Source: Janthinobacterium sp. GW456P (GTDB lineage Bacteria; Pseudomonadota; Gammaproteobacteria; Burkholderiales; Burkholderiaceae_D). Taken from it: a stretch of 64,000 nt of DNA. Positions within the stretch are counted from its first letter, which is position 1. Every line of letters begins with the position of its first letter. A program made the position numbers and the translations under genes. The stretch covers positions 62,001-126,000 of the forward strand of contig NZ_NEHB01000012.1 of assembly GCF_002127655.1 (NCBI RefSeq), read 5' to 3'. Below, one piece after another: positions 44,140-52,259 of the stretch. The notes under the pieces were generated by a model that had not been told where the DNA came from, searched no databases, and saw only the letters and a program-made list of their open reading frames with translations.

Positions 44140-45141
44140 TTAGCGAGGTGCGTAGGACTTCTTGGCTTTTTCCAGCAGGTCCAGCTTGACCCAGTCCTGT
44201 GCCGCAGGCGCCTTGGCCATGCGGCCCACGCCGAATTTCATCATGTAGTCGGTGGTCAGCTGTACGTGGCTTTGCGTAATGTCTTCCGTGAAGATGGCGT
44301 TGTCGATGGCGTCGCGGTAATCCTCGGTCGTGATCTGGTTCTTGAACATCGATTCGCGCACGTATTTTTCCGCCAGTTTCGGGTCGGCCAAAAACGCCCG
44401 CGTGGCGGCAACGAAGCAATCCATGAAGCGCTGGGCCACGGCGGGCTTTTCCTTGTACATCTTTTCCGTCATCACGAGGGCGCGCACGGGCTCGCCCAGC
44501 GGCGTGTCGTAGGGCTTGATGATGGCCGCGCCGTATTTTTTGTGGATGGCCTGGGTCGAGTACGGCTCGGACTGGCTCATGACGTCGATATCGCGGGTCA
44601 AGAGCGCCTGGTTCAGGTCAGGGTAGCCCATGTACAGGATCTGCACGTCCTTGCCCGGCTTGTCGGACCAGGTCAGCTTGGCCTTGGTCAATTCGGCAAA
44701 CAGCAGGATTTCCTGCGGGCCGCCGCGCGTGACGCCGACTTTCTTGCCTTTCAGGCCAGCAATATCCTTGATGTTCAGGTCGGGACGCCCGACGATCTGC
44801 ACGCCGCCCTTGGCGAAGCCGCCCACCAGATACACGGGCAAGCCCGTGGCACGGCCCGTGATGGCCGCTTCCAGCGCGCTGGCGGAGACGTCGATTTCAC
44901 CGGCAATCATGGCCGGCACGATGTCGAGGCCCTTGGCGAAGATGCGTTCCTCGATCTTCAAGTCGTATTTCGGTGCGATTTCCTTCATGTAGGCGACGGC
45001 GCCGTAATGGGCGAATTTCAGGTTGCCCAGGCGGACCAGGTCGGCCGCATGGGCTGCTAGCGGGAATTGCGCGGCCAGTGCGACGGCCACGGCCAGTGCC
45101 TTGGTGTTCAGGAAGGATGAGATGCGGAAGGTGCTTGCCAT
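44140..45141 (-). CDS. ABC transporter substrate-binding protein (NMT1/SsuA/TauA type)
   Basis: This 333-residue periplasmic binding protein has a signal peptide ending LAAHA. The mature part opens ADLVRLGNLKFAHYGAVAYM and contains ASALEAAITGRATGLPVYLV and IAGLKGKKVGVTRGGPQEIL, typical of the NMT1/SsuA-like family that binds sulfonates, nitrate, aromatic acids or pyrimidine precursors. The ligand cannot be told from sequence. A sigma-54-type promoter lies about 80 bases upstream and an RBS GGAG precedes the ATG. Confidence 0.88.
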   Translation of the reverse strand: MASTFRISSFLNTKALAVAVALAAQFPLAAHAADLVRLGNLKFAHYGAVAYMKEIAPKYDLKIEERIFAKGLDIVPAMIAGEIDVSASALEAAITGRATGLPVYLVGGFAKGGVQIVGRPDLNIKDIAGLKGKKVGVTRGGPQEILLFAELTKAKLTWSDKPGKDVQILYMGYPDLNQALLTRDIDVMSQSEPYSTQAIHKKYGAAIIKPYDTPLGEPVRALVMTEKMYKEKPAVAQRFMDCFVAATRAFLADPKLAEKYVRESMFKNQITTEDYRDAIDNAIFTEDITQSHVQLTTDYMMKFGVGRMAKAPAAQDWVKLDLLEKAKKSYAPR

Positions 45142-45218
45142 GCTGTTGTCTCCAAAAAAGGTAGATGGTTTTTATATTGGGTAGGCCGCCGCTCTGCTGG
45201 CGGGTATGAAAATATAAA

Positions 45219-45234
45219 AGCATCTTCCGTGCCA
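45219..45234 (-). promoter_or_regulatory. Sigma-54 (RpoN) promoter of the ABC operon
   Basis: On the reverse strand, TGGCACGGAAGATGCT matches the -24/-12 consensus TGGCACG-N4-TTGCW at all bases but one, with exact GG-to-GC spacing. It lies 78-93 bases upstream of the binding-protein ATG. Confidence 0.7.
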
Positions 45235-45317
45235 GTGGAGCGCATTTGGGCACTTATTGCAAGTGATTGTTTATAAAGGTCTAATTTGAATCTATTGAAA
45301 GTAGGAAATGGCGAGAT

Positions 45318-45363
45318 TCCGCCTTTCCGCACGGCGAGGGGAAAGACTGTGCGGATTACCGCA
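45318..45363 (-). promoter_or_regulatory. Candidate tandem enhancer sites for a sigma-54 activator
   Basis: TGCGG-ATTA-CCGCA (45350-45363) and TGCGG-AAAG-GCGGA (45331-45318, reverse strand) are similar 5-4-5 sites whose centres are 32 bases apart, about three helical turns. They lie roughly 100-130 bases upstream of the sigma-54 promoter, where activators such as DctD bind. Confidence 0.45.
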
Positions 45364-45440
45364 TTTTGGGAAGCGCGATTCGATGCTGGCTGGCGCCGCG
45401 CATGCGGGTGAACCTAAATGGCGTGGCCGACTCCAATCGT

Positions 45441-45474
45441 AAAAAAACGCGTTGCAAACAGGCTGGCAACGCGT
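45441..45474 (-). terminator. Rho-independent terminator after small lipoprotein gene
   Basis: On the reverse strand the 9-bp stem ACGCGTTGC/GCAACGCGT is followed by TTTTTT. Confidence 0.85.
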
Positions 45475-45534
45475 AACTCCCCCGTGGAGTAGGGGTGGCG
45501 CCGCGCGGGCGCCTGATTGCTTGGCTTTGGCGGG

Positions 45535-45771
45535 TTATTTCGGCGTCGTGGCGGGGGGCAGGGCGGGGGCGGTGGCCGGATCGGTCAGCGGCGCGGGCGG
45601 CGTCGTGTTGCCCGGACCCGCTTCCGGCGTGGCTGGCGTGACGGGAGCCGGCATGACCTGTGGCGTGGAAGCGGGGTTGGGCGCCGTTTCGGGCAGCGGC
45701 GGTTCGGCCGGTTTTTTGCAGGCGGACAAGGTAATCAGGGCGGCGGCAGCCAGCAGACTGGGCATGTTCAT
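45535..45771 (-). CDS. Small proline-rich lipoprotein
   Basis: This 78-residue lipoprotein starts MNMPSLLAAAALITLSACKK with lipobox LSAC (Cys18). The remainder is low-complexity Pro/Ala/Thr (PETAPNPASTPQVMPAPVTP). RBS AAAGGAA supports the start at 45771. No family recognised. It may be an extended envelope linker. It ends in its own terminator. Confidence 0.6.
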   Translation of the reverse strand: MNMPSLLAAAALITLSACKKPAEPPLPETAPNPASTPQVMPAPVTPATPEAGPGNTTPPAPLTDPATAPALPPATTPK

Positions 45772-46120
45772 GATGGTTCCTTTGCAAAGTATCAAGATTT
45801 TGGCGCGATGCGGGCGGCGGGTGCCGCGCGCGAAGCTTGAATTTATTGCAAGAATGCCGACGCTTCTGTTCGCTATTTCACTTTGTGCGCGAATGGGATA
45901 CGGCGTTTTCCAGATGTCTTTTATGGATGTCGTGAGAGAAATAATTCAGCAAGGCAATATTTTTCACTTTCTTGCTTCTAATGTTCGTTAACGCACAGAC
46001 CAGGGCGGAGCAGGATGGCATTCTGTGCCCAGACGCTCAGGATTCGTGGTGTTCTGGTATAAAAATTGCCAAGAACTTAACAATCCGGGCTACCGGCAAT
46101 CGTTTAAAAGGAGTATTCAA
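45772..46120. other. Intergenic region with a promoter for the HTH gene, no gene seen
   Basis: About 350 bases lie between divergent genes. The middle (45840-45990) is AT-richer than neighbouring DNA. An extended -10 element TGGTATAAA lies at 46055-46063, about 58 bases before the HTH gene; no good -35 accompanies it. I saw no credible small gene. Confidence 0.45.
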
Positions 46121-46741
46121 ATGCATGCAATGACTCAGTCTCACGTGAAGAGCGAATTAAAGGCAGCGCACCAGGAACTTCGTAGCCCCGAAAAAGGCTC
46201 GCAAATGGTCGAACGTGCAGCACCCATTCCCCCGGAACGCATGAATCCCATTTCCATGGCACCGATCGAGCGCGTGCGTTCGACCTCGGCCACCCTGCGC
46301 CGCATCGAAAATATGCAAAAGCTGATCGGCGAATTGTCGCTGCACGAGATGCTGGCCGATGAAATCGCCTGGTTTCTCAAGTTTTCGCCATCGGGCGCCC
46401 GCAAATACATCCGCGACTTGCGCGAAGCGGGCGTGATCGAGCTGGCCCGCTACATCGAAGGCACCGCCACCTACCTGGGCAAGGCAGTGTACCAGTTGAC
46501 GCCGGATCCTGAGCGCGTGCGCGCCTTTTTGGCCGCCATCGTCCAGCCGAAACGCGAAGGCGCGCCGCCGCGCAAGGACCGTCCCGGCCTGCGCGAGCAA
46601 AGCATGGCAGGCAGCGGCCGCCACTTCCACATCCTGGCCGATGACACGCATTACGCCATCCGCGTCAATCGCGGTCCCGTGACGCGCGACCCGCTGGTCG
46701 CCGCCCTGTTTGGCGCGCCGCAGCAAAAATCGGCTGAGTAA
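46121..46741 (+). CDS. Winged-helix DNA-binding protein, hypothetical
   Basis: This 206-residue protein has an unstructured N-terminus (about 1-45) and a helix-turn-helix region (about 60-110: LHEMLADEIAWFLKFSPSGA, RKYIRDLREAGVIELARYIE) followed by a short wing (YLGKAVYQLTPDPERVRAFL). A basic region and a C-terminal HFHILADDTHYAIRVNRGPV segment complete it. This looks like a small transcriptional regulator. I cannot name the family. RBS AAAAGGAG precedes ATG 46121. Its stop codon is the first base of repeat element B. Confidence 0.65.
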   Translation: MHAMTQSHVKSELKAAHQELRSPEKGSQMVERAAPIPPERMNPISMAPIERVRSTSATLRRIENMQKLIGELSLHEMLADEIAWFLKFSPSGARKYIRDLREAGVIELARYIEGTATYLGKAVYQLTPDPERVRAFLAAIVQPKREGAPPRKDRPGLREQSMAGSGRHFHILADDTHYAIRVNRGPVTRDPLVAALFGAPQQKSAE

Positions 46742-46865
46742 CACCTGACCAAACCTCGCGCGGCGTGCGGCCTGCGATGCTCACCGGCTCGGCGTCCCCG
46801 TACTAAAGTACGGTTGCGCTTCTTAGCCACAAATCATCGCCGCTCGCTACGGTTTTGGCAGGTGT
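46741..46865 (+). repeat. Inverted-repeat element copy B, overlapping the HTH gene stop codon
   Basis: Ends ACACCTGACCAAACC and GGTTTTGGCAGGTGT are inverted. The central dyad CCGTACTAAAGTACGG lies at 46799-46814. It shares GCGGCCTGCGATGCTCACCG and CGCTCGCTACGGTTTT with copy A read on the other strand. Confidence 0.75.
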
Positions 46866-46880
46866 TGTTATGTTGCAATG

Positions 46881-46905
46881 AAAGCCGGGTAACAGCCCGG
46901 CTTTT
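46881..46905 (+). terminator. Rho-independent terminator after the HTH gene
   Basis: The 9-bp stem AAAGCCGGG/CCCGGCTTT is followed by only a short T-run (TTTT in total). Confidence 0.7.
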
Positions 46906-47016
46906 GGCGTTGGGGCACGCCCTTTGAGCTTGGCGGATTGAAAAGATATTAATCAACCCCATGTGGGCTGGACTGCCCGCCCGTCCCGCTGCGGGTTCAT
47001 TCGAAGGAGCTTGTCC

Positions 47017-47082
47017 TTGTCTGCCTACACCGTCTCCCTTGGCCTTATTGCCCTCGCTGTCCTGAAGCGGGCTGCCGCATGA
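47017..47082 (+). CDS. Possible 21-residue leader peptide coupled to mtfA
   Basis: After GAAGGAG (47003-47009) a TTG opens a frame reading (M)SAYTVSLGLIALAVLKRAAA that ends in a TGA overlapping the mtfA ATG (ATGA). The peptide is a short hydrophobic helix with a basic tail. The mtfA ATG itself has no good RBS, so coupling from this frame would explain its translation. It is too short to judge by coding bias. Confidence 0.3.
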   Translation: MSAYTVSLGLIALAVLKRAAA

Positions 47083-47951
47083 ATCCGCTGTTGTGGATCG
47101 CCCTCGTCACGGCCGCCATCGTCTTGTCACTGTGGTTTCCCCGCTGGCGTTTGCAGCGTGCCCTGTCCAGGCCCTTGCCGCCGGAAGGCCTGGCAGTGCT
47201 GGAAAAGAATATCCCCGTGTATCCGCGCATGCCGGCACCGCTGCAGCAGCAATTGCGCCGTCTTGTCGTGCAATTTCTGTATCAGAAGAAATTCGTCGGC
47301 TGCGGCGGCCTGGAAATCACGGAAGAGATGCGCTATACCATCGCCGGCCAGGCGTGCTTGTTGCTGCTCAACCGCCAGACCCAGGTGTATCCGGAGCTCG
47401 ACACCATCCTCGTGTATCCCACGGAATTTATCGTCACGCGCAATGAAGTGGGGCCGGGCGGCGTGGTGACTCCCTCGTCCAACGGCTTGCTGGGCGAATC
47501 CTGGGGCGATGGCCGCGTGGTGCTGGCCTGGGACCATGTGCAGCGCGGCGCGGCCGACTGGACCGATGGCCACAACGTCGTGCTGCATGAATTCGCCCAC
47601 CAGCTCGACAGCGAATCGGGCGCCGCGAATGGCGCGCCCTACCTGCCCAGCGTGTCGAGCTACCGCAGCTGGGCCACCGTGCTGTCGCGCGACTTCGACA
47701 ACCTGCGCCACGACGCCATCTATCAGCAGCACAGCGTGATGGACCATTACGGCGCCACGAATCCCGCCGAATTCTTTGCCGTGGCCACGGAAACCTTCTT
47801 TGAAAAGCCATACCAGATGGCTGAGCACCACGAAGAGCTGTACGCGCAATTCTTGCAGTATTACAAGGTCGATCCGCGCGACTGGATGGCGCCGCCTGTG
47901 GAAGCCGAACACATGGCCTCGCCGTTTCCCAATTACGCGCCCCACTGGTAG
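47079..47951 (+). CDS. mtfA: MtfA-type zinc metallopeptidase (M90)
   Basis: This 290-residue protein has an N-terminal hydrophobic segment (about 5-20) and the M90 zinc site HEFAH (His170-Glu171-His174) in NVVLHEFAHQLDSESGAANG, with a downstream Glu-rich FFAVATETFFEKP that can supply the third ligand. E. coli MtfA binds the glucose-PTS regulator Mlc and has aminopeptidase activity. The N-terminal helix here suggests membrane association, seen in many beta-proteobacterial members. The ATG has a weak RBS of its own. Confidence 0.88.
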   Translation: MNPLLWIALVTAAIVLSLWFPRWRLQRALSRPLPPEGLAVLEKNIPVYPRMPAPLQQQLRRLVVQFLYQKKFVGCGGLEITEEMRYTIAGQACLLLLNRQTQVYPELDTILVYPTEFIVTRNEVGPGGVVTPSSNGLLGESWGDGRVVLAWDHVQRGAADWTDGHNVVLHEFAHQLDSESGAANGAPYLPSVSSYRSWATVLSRDFDNLRHDAIYQQHSVMDHYGATNPAEFFAVATETFFEKPYQMAEHHEELYAQFLQYYKVDPRDWMAPPVEAEHMASPFPNYAPHW

Positions 47952-48061
47952 GCGGCGGCGCCTTACATGATTTACTCATAAGCAAGGGTGAAAAGATTCC
48001 TTTTTGGAAATAAGGGCGCTGCGGTCTAATGGCGGCATTCGTTATCCACCAGAGGAATCCC

Positions 48062-48892
48062 ATGCAGACCCGCCTTCATTTCGCCGCCCTGTTACTCACC
48101 AGCATTTCCTTCACGCAGGTGGCGCAAGCGGACCAGCTGGCCGCCATCAAGGCGAAGGGCGAACTGGTCTGCGGCACCCTGGGCACGGACGAACCGAACA
48201 GTTTCATCGACGCCAAGTCGCGCCAGCTGGTCGGCTATGAAGTGGACCTGTGCCGCGCCATCGCCCAGGGCCTGGGCGTCAAGCCCGTGATCAAGCAGCT
48301 GGCCGTGGCCGCCCGCATTCCCGAACTGCAGCAGGGCCGCATCGATATTCTGACGGCGTCCCTGACGCACAACAAGGAGCGCGAGGCGCTCGTCGACTTC
48401 TCGCTGTCCACGTTTTACACGGGCCAGCGCGTGCTGGTGAAAAAAAGCAGCCATATCACGTCGGTCGCTGGCTTGGCCGGCAAGAAAGTGCTGACCGTCA
48501 AGGGCGGCACGCAGGAACCGAATATCCGCAAGGCCGTGCCCGGCGTAGAGGTGGTGACGTTCGAGACGGCGGGCCAGGCTTATCTGGGCTTGCAGCAAGG
48601 CAAAGGCGTTGGCTATGTCGACGATGAAGTGTCCTTGCTGAACAATTACGCCAAGCTGGGCGCCGCGCAGAACGATTACCTTGTACTGCCGCAAAACATC
48701 AGCCAGGAAGTGTTTGCCTTCGGCATCCGCAAGGGCGAGACGGGCGTGAAAACAGCCGTCGACCAGGTGCTGCGCGGGCTGGAAAAGTCGGGCGAGGCGG
48801 AAAAACTGTTCTTCAAATGGTATGGCCCCACGAGCAATGTGAAATTTCAAAAACGCACATTTAAAATTGAATCGGACAAGATCGACGCCTGA
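48062..48892 (+). CDS. Polar amino-acid ABC transporter substrate-binding protein
   Basis: This 276-residue periplasmic protein has a signal peptide ending VAQA. The family-3 solute-binding domain opens LAAIKAKGELVCGTLGTDEP and contains YEVDLCRAIAQGLGVKPVIK, RIDILTASLTHNKEREALVD and FSLSTFYTGQRVLVKKSSH, typical of Glu/Asp or related amino-acid binders. I start at ATG 48062 (RBS AGAGGAA). It is the first of four genes encoding a complete importer. Confidence 0.88.
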   Translation: MQTRLHFAALLLTSISFTQVAQADQLAAIKAKGELVCGTLGTDEPNSFIDAKSRQLVGYEVDLCRAIAQGLGVKPVIKQLAVAARIPELQQGRIDILTASLTHNKEREALVDFSLSTFYTGQRVLVKKSSHITSVAGLAGKKVLTVKGGTQEPNIRKAVPGVEVVTFETAGQAYLGLQQGKGVGYVDDEVSLLNNYAKLGAAQNDYLVLPQNISQEVFAFGIRKGETGVKTAVDQVLRGLEKSGEAEKLFFKWYGPTSNVKFQKRTFKIESDKIDA

Positions 48893-48912
48893 ACCTCGGT
48901 TGACGCTTCCGC

Positions 48913-49590
48913 ATGTTTGATCTGACCTTGTTGCTGGCCGGCGACTACCGCGGCTGGCTGCTGTCCGGCTTGCTGCTGTCCCTGCAACTGATGGGCATCA
49001 CCTTGCTCCTGGGCCTGCCGCTGGCCTGCGGCGTGGCCATGCTGCGGCTGGCGCCGTCGCGCCTGCTCAATGCCCTGGGCGCCCTGTACGTCGAGCTGAT
49101 CCGCAACATTCCCTTGCTGGCCCACTTCCTGTTCTGGTATTTTGGCGCGCCCGAATTGCTGGCCGATGCGTGGAAGGAGCGCTTGTATGCCGGCAATATC
49201 GAAGCCGTCAGCGCCGTCACGGCCCTGACCCTGTACACGGCCGCCTACATGGCGGAAGACATCCGCAGCGGCATCCGCGCCATCCCCGCCCAGCAATTCG
49301 AGGCGGGCAGGGCGCTGGGCTTGAGTTTTCTTGCCACCATGCGCCTGTGCATCGTGCCGCAGGCGCTGCGCCTGGCCGCCCCGCCGCTGCTGTCGCAAAC
49401 CCTGACCCTGTGGCAAAACACCAGCATCGCCACCGTCATCGGCGTGGCCGAGCTGATGTACCAGACGCAGCGCGTGGAAGCGGCGTCGTTTCGCAGCGTC
49501 GAGGCGTTTGTCTTCGCCAGCGCGGCCTACCTGGCCGTCTCGCTGCTGATCGCCGGCCTGGCGGCCTGGCTGCAAAGGAAGGTGGCCTGA
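48913..49590 (+). CDS. Amino-acid ABC transporter permease 1 (HisM/GlnP type)
   Basis: This 225-residue permease has a HisM-type N-terminus (YRGWLLSGLLLSLQLMGITL), ELIRNIPLLAHFLFWYFGAP and the cytoplasmic EAA loop QFEAGRALGLSFLATMRLCI. It ends in TGATG, sharing bases with the next start, so the two permeases are translationally coupled and form a heterodimer. Confidence 0.9.
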   Translation: MFDLTLLLAGDYRGWLLSGLLLSLQLMGITLLLGLPLACGVAMLRLAPSRLLNALGALYVELIRNIPLLAHFLFWYFGAPELLADAWKERLYAGNIEAVSAVTALTLYTAAYMAEDIRSGIRAIPAQQFEAGRALGLSFLATMRLCIVPQALRLAAPPLLSQTLTLWQNTSIATVIGVAELMYQTQRVEAASFRSVEAFVFASAAYLAVSLLIAGLAAWLQRKVA

Positions 49591-50282
49591 TGCTGGAACT
49601 GATCCACGATTATTGGCTGTATTTTCTCGTGGGACGCTATCCCGAGGGGCCGTTGGGCGGGCTGGCGCTGACGGTCGTGCTGGCCAGCCTGGCGCTGGTG
49701 CTGAGCCTGCCGTTCGGCTTGCTGCTGGGCCTGGCGCGCCTGAGTCCCTGGCCGCTGTTGCGCTGGCCCGTCGCCGTACTGATCCACGTGGTGCGCGGCA
49801 TCCCTTTGCTGCTAGTCATCTTCTGGGCGTATTTCTTCCTGCCCAGCATCACGGGACATGAAAGCGGGCAGTTCGGCACCATGCTGGCCGCCCTCGTCCT
49901 CTTCGACGGCATCTACCTGGCCGAGATCGTGCGCGCCGGCGTGCACGCCGTGCCGCGCGGGCAGGTGGAAGCGGCCCGTTCGCTGGGCCTGAATTATCTG
50001 GACAGCATGCGCTCGGTGGTGCTGCCGCAGGCGCTGCGCCACATGCTGCCCTCGCTGGTCAACCAGTTCGTCTCGACCATCAAGGAAACCTCGCTCGGCA
50101 CCATCATCGGCCTGGCCGAAGTGTCGTTCATCGCTTCGCAAGTGAACGGCCTCGTGCTGACCAAACCCGTGCAAGTGTATTTCCTGCTGGGCATGACGTA
50201 TTTTGTCTTGTGTTTCAGCCTGTCGCGCGCCGCCTTCTGGCTCGAGCGGCGCCAGGCGCGTCTCCTGAAAGCGGCTAGATGA
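49590..50282 (+). CDS. Amino-acid ABC transporter permease 2 (GltK/GlnP type)
   Basis: This 230-residue permease starts at ATG 49590, one base overlapping the previous stop. It has [40 protein letters not shown] and the EAA loop [20 protein letters not shown]. It overlaps the ATPase start by four bases (ATGA). It is the partner of permease 1. Confidence 0.9.
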   Translation: MLELIHDYWLYFLVGRYPEGPLGGLALTVVLASLALVLSLPFGLLLGLARLSPWPLLRWPVAVLIHVVRGIPLLLVIFWAYFFLPSITGHESGQFGTMLAALVLFDGIYLAEIVRAGVHAVPRGQVEAARSLGLNYLDSMRSVVLPQALRHMLPSLVNQFVSTIKETSLGTIIGLAEVSFIASQVNGLVLTKPVQVYFLLGMTYFVLCFSLSRAAFWLERRQARLLKAAR

Positions 50283-51022
50283 TTACCTTTGACAACGTCA
50301 ACAAATACTATGGCGAGTATCACGCCTTGCGCGAGATCAATGAACACGTCGCCAAGGGCGAGGTGCTGGTCGTGTGCGGGCCGTCCGGCTCCGGCAAGTC
50401 GACCCTGATCCGCACCATCAACCGCCTGGAGGCGGTCGCCTCGGGCCGCATCACGGTGGCGGGCCAGGATATCCACGCGCCGGGGCTGGATGTGAATGCC
50501 TTCCGCTCGCATATCGGTTTCGTGTTCCAGCAATTCAACCTGTTTCCGCATTTGTCCGTGCTGGACAATTGCGCGCTGGCGCCGCAGCGCTTGCGCGGCC
50601 TCACCCGGCGCGAAGCCGAGGAGCGGGCGCTGGCCCTGCTGGAACGGGTGGGGTTGGCGCACAAGGCGCGCGCCATGCCGGCGGCCCTGTCGGGCGGGCA
50701 GCAGCAGAGGGTGGCGATCGCGCGCGCGCTGGCCATGCAGCCGCCGCTGATGCTGTTCGACGAGCCGACCAGCGCGCTGGACCCGGAAATGGTGGGTGAG
50801 GTGCTGCAGGTGATGCGCGACCTGGCGCACGGCGGCATGACGATGGTGTGCGTCACGCACGAGATGGGTTTCGCGCGCGAAGTGGCGGACCGCGTCTGGT
50901 TCATGGACCACGGGCAAGTGCTGGAACGGGCCACGCCCGACGAATTCTTTGCGCGGCCGCAACATGTGCGCGCACAGCAATTCCTGGCCGATATCCGCAG
51001 CCCATATGGGGTACCGGCCTGA
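50279..51022 (+). CDS. Amino-acid ABC transporter ATP-binding protein (GlnQ type)
   Basis: This 247-residue ATPase has Walker [11 protein letters not shown]-loop [11 protein letters not shown], signature LSGGQQQR, Walker [15 protein letters not shown] and switch His in CVTHEMGF, the GlnQ/HisP pattern. It is the last gene of the four-gene import operon; a spacer of about 105 bases with its own operator precedes the next gene. Confidence 0.92.
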   Translation: MITFDNVNKYYGEYHALREINEHVAKGEVLVVCGPSGSGKSTLIRTINRLEAVASGRITVAGQDIHAPGLDVNAFRSHIGFVFQQFNLFPHLSVLDNCALAPQRLRGLTRREAEERALALLERVGLAHKARAMPAALSGGQQQRVAIARALAMQPPLMLFDEPTSALDPEMVGEVLQVMRDLAHGGMTMVCVTHEMGFAREVADRVWFMDHGQVLERATPDEFFARPQHVRAQQFLADIRSPYGVPA

Positions 51023-51036
51023 GGATTTCTGGGCTG

Positions 51037-51079
51037 TGTGCGCAAGCGAACGGTATCTTGGCGGCGTCCGGCGCACGCT
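51037..51079 (+). promoter_or_regulatory. Palindromic operator (S9) upstream of the glycine-zipper gene at 51128
   Basis: Core GTGCG-CAAG-CGAAC at 51038-51051 matches the island motif. The hexamer at the -41.5-predicted -10 position (51074-51079) is CACGCT, a poor -10. Support is the motif and the type of gene downstream. Confidence 0.45.
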
Positions 51080-51127
51080 GTCGGAGTGGCGCACGGGGCG
51101 CCCGCAGCCGATCAGGAGGGCCGTATC

Positions 51128-51682
51128 ATGTCACGCATCATCGCAGGTCATTTTCAGTTGCAGGAGCAGATAGACGCCGCGCGCGCCGCCCTGAACCAGG
51201 CGGGTTTTCCCGATAGCCGCATCAGCGCCTTTTTCGTCAACCAGCCGGGCCAGCATGATTTGCATGCGCTCGGCGGCGACCGCGACATCTCGCCCGGCGC
51301 CAAAGAGACGCCTGAGGGCGTGGTCGAGGGCGTGGCCGTCGGTGCCGCCGTCGGTGCCGGCATCGGCGCGGCCACCACCCTGGCGACGGGGCCGCTGGGG
51401 CCGGTGGTTGGCGCGCTGGTGGGCGCCCATGTGGGCTCACTCTACAGTTTCAACAAGATGAAGGAGGCGGGCGAGCCCGAGAAGCATGGCGAAAACCACC
51501 GCCAGCCGCGCCATCCGGGCATGCTGATCGCCGTGGCGCTGGGCGGCCTCGACGAGCGCGAACGGGCGCTCGAGACACTGCACCGGCTCGGCGCCGAACA
51601 TATCGAGGAAGCGGAGGGCACGATCGCCAATGGCGACTGGCATGACTTCGATCCGCTCAGCATTCCCGTGCTGGTGGCGTGA
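51128..51682 (+). CDS. Glycine-zipper protein, hypothetical
   Basis: This 184-residue protein has no signal peptide: MSRIIAGHFQLQEQIDAARA leads into a soluble domain that reads like a stress-related fold (ALNQAGFPDSRISAFFVNQP). A central glycine zipper (about 68-105: AVGAAVGAGIGAATTLATGP and VVGALVGAHVGSLY) and a C-terminal domain repeating the N-terminal style (LIAVALGGLDERERALETLH) follow. RBS AGGAGG. It is the only member of the stress-motif set outside the 9-25 kb island. Confidence 0.7.
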   Translation: MSRIIAGHFQLQEQIDAARAALNQAGFPDSRISAFFVNQPGQHDLHALGGDRDISPGAKETPEGVVEGVAVGAAVGAGIGAATTLATGPLGPVVGALVGAHVGSLYSFNKMKEAGEPEKHGENHRQPRHPGMLIAVALGGLDERERALETLHRLGAEHIEEAEGTIANGDWHDFDPLSIPVLVA

Positions 51683-51878
51683 ATCGGCGCCTCTGTGGTG
51701 CCATATGCATAAATTCCGCACTGCACGAAATTTAGGTATGATCCTTGTTAGTATTCGTAATTATTGGTAAACAATGCCGACAGGGATAGTTTCCGCGCGC
51801 CCGAAGTGACACTGGACCAAGGTGACTGCCCGTAGTACTTGCCTCGCATGCTAACGAGTATGGATAGGAGGGCGCGTC

Positions 51879-52238
51879 ATGACACAGGCATGGTTCATTC
51901 TGACACGGGCGGATGGGCGCGACATCTGCGCGCCCTCGCCGGCACAGCTGGCCGATGCGCTGGCCGAGGTGTACCGCGGCGGCGCCGTCACGCCGGACGG
52001 CGGCCCGGCCGCGGTGCTGTTGCGCTTTGGCTACGACGATGGCTTGATGTATCAGGTCGAAGTCGCTAGCGGAGGCGAAGTCACTTTCGAGGAATGGTCG
52101 GACCGCGATTGTGAAATCGCCCTGGCCAGTCCGCGTCACATGTCGGCGCTGCCGCAGGACGACGCGCTGCAGCTGTGGCAGTGGCTGGCGCAGCGCCAGG
52201 TGGCGAAGATCCGCAGCCAGCCCTGGCAGGGTGGCTAG
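51879..52238 (+). CDS. Hypothetical protein
   Basis: This 119-residue protein starts MTQAWFILTRADGRDICAPS. It has a compact alpha/beta composition with acidic YDDGLMYQVEVASGGEVTFE and ends in a basic Gln/Trp-rich tail (LWQWLAQRQVAKIRSQPWQG). No motif recognised. RBS AGGAGG precedes the ATG. It is convergent with the universal stress protein gene. Confidence 0.6.
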   Translation: MTQAWFILTRADGRDICAPSPAQLADALAEVYRGGAVTPDGGPAAVLLRFGYDDGLMYQVEVASGGEVTFEEWSDRDCEIALASPRHMSALPQDDALQLWQWLAQRQVAKIRSQPWQGG

Positions 52239-52259
52239 CCCTGCCGTCTTTCCCAAAGC

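Noticed and set aside
43306..45060. A 584-codon forward frame opposite the ABC permease and binding-protein genes
   Set aside because: Shadow with high His/Arg/Gln content and no domain.
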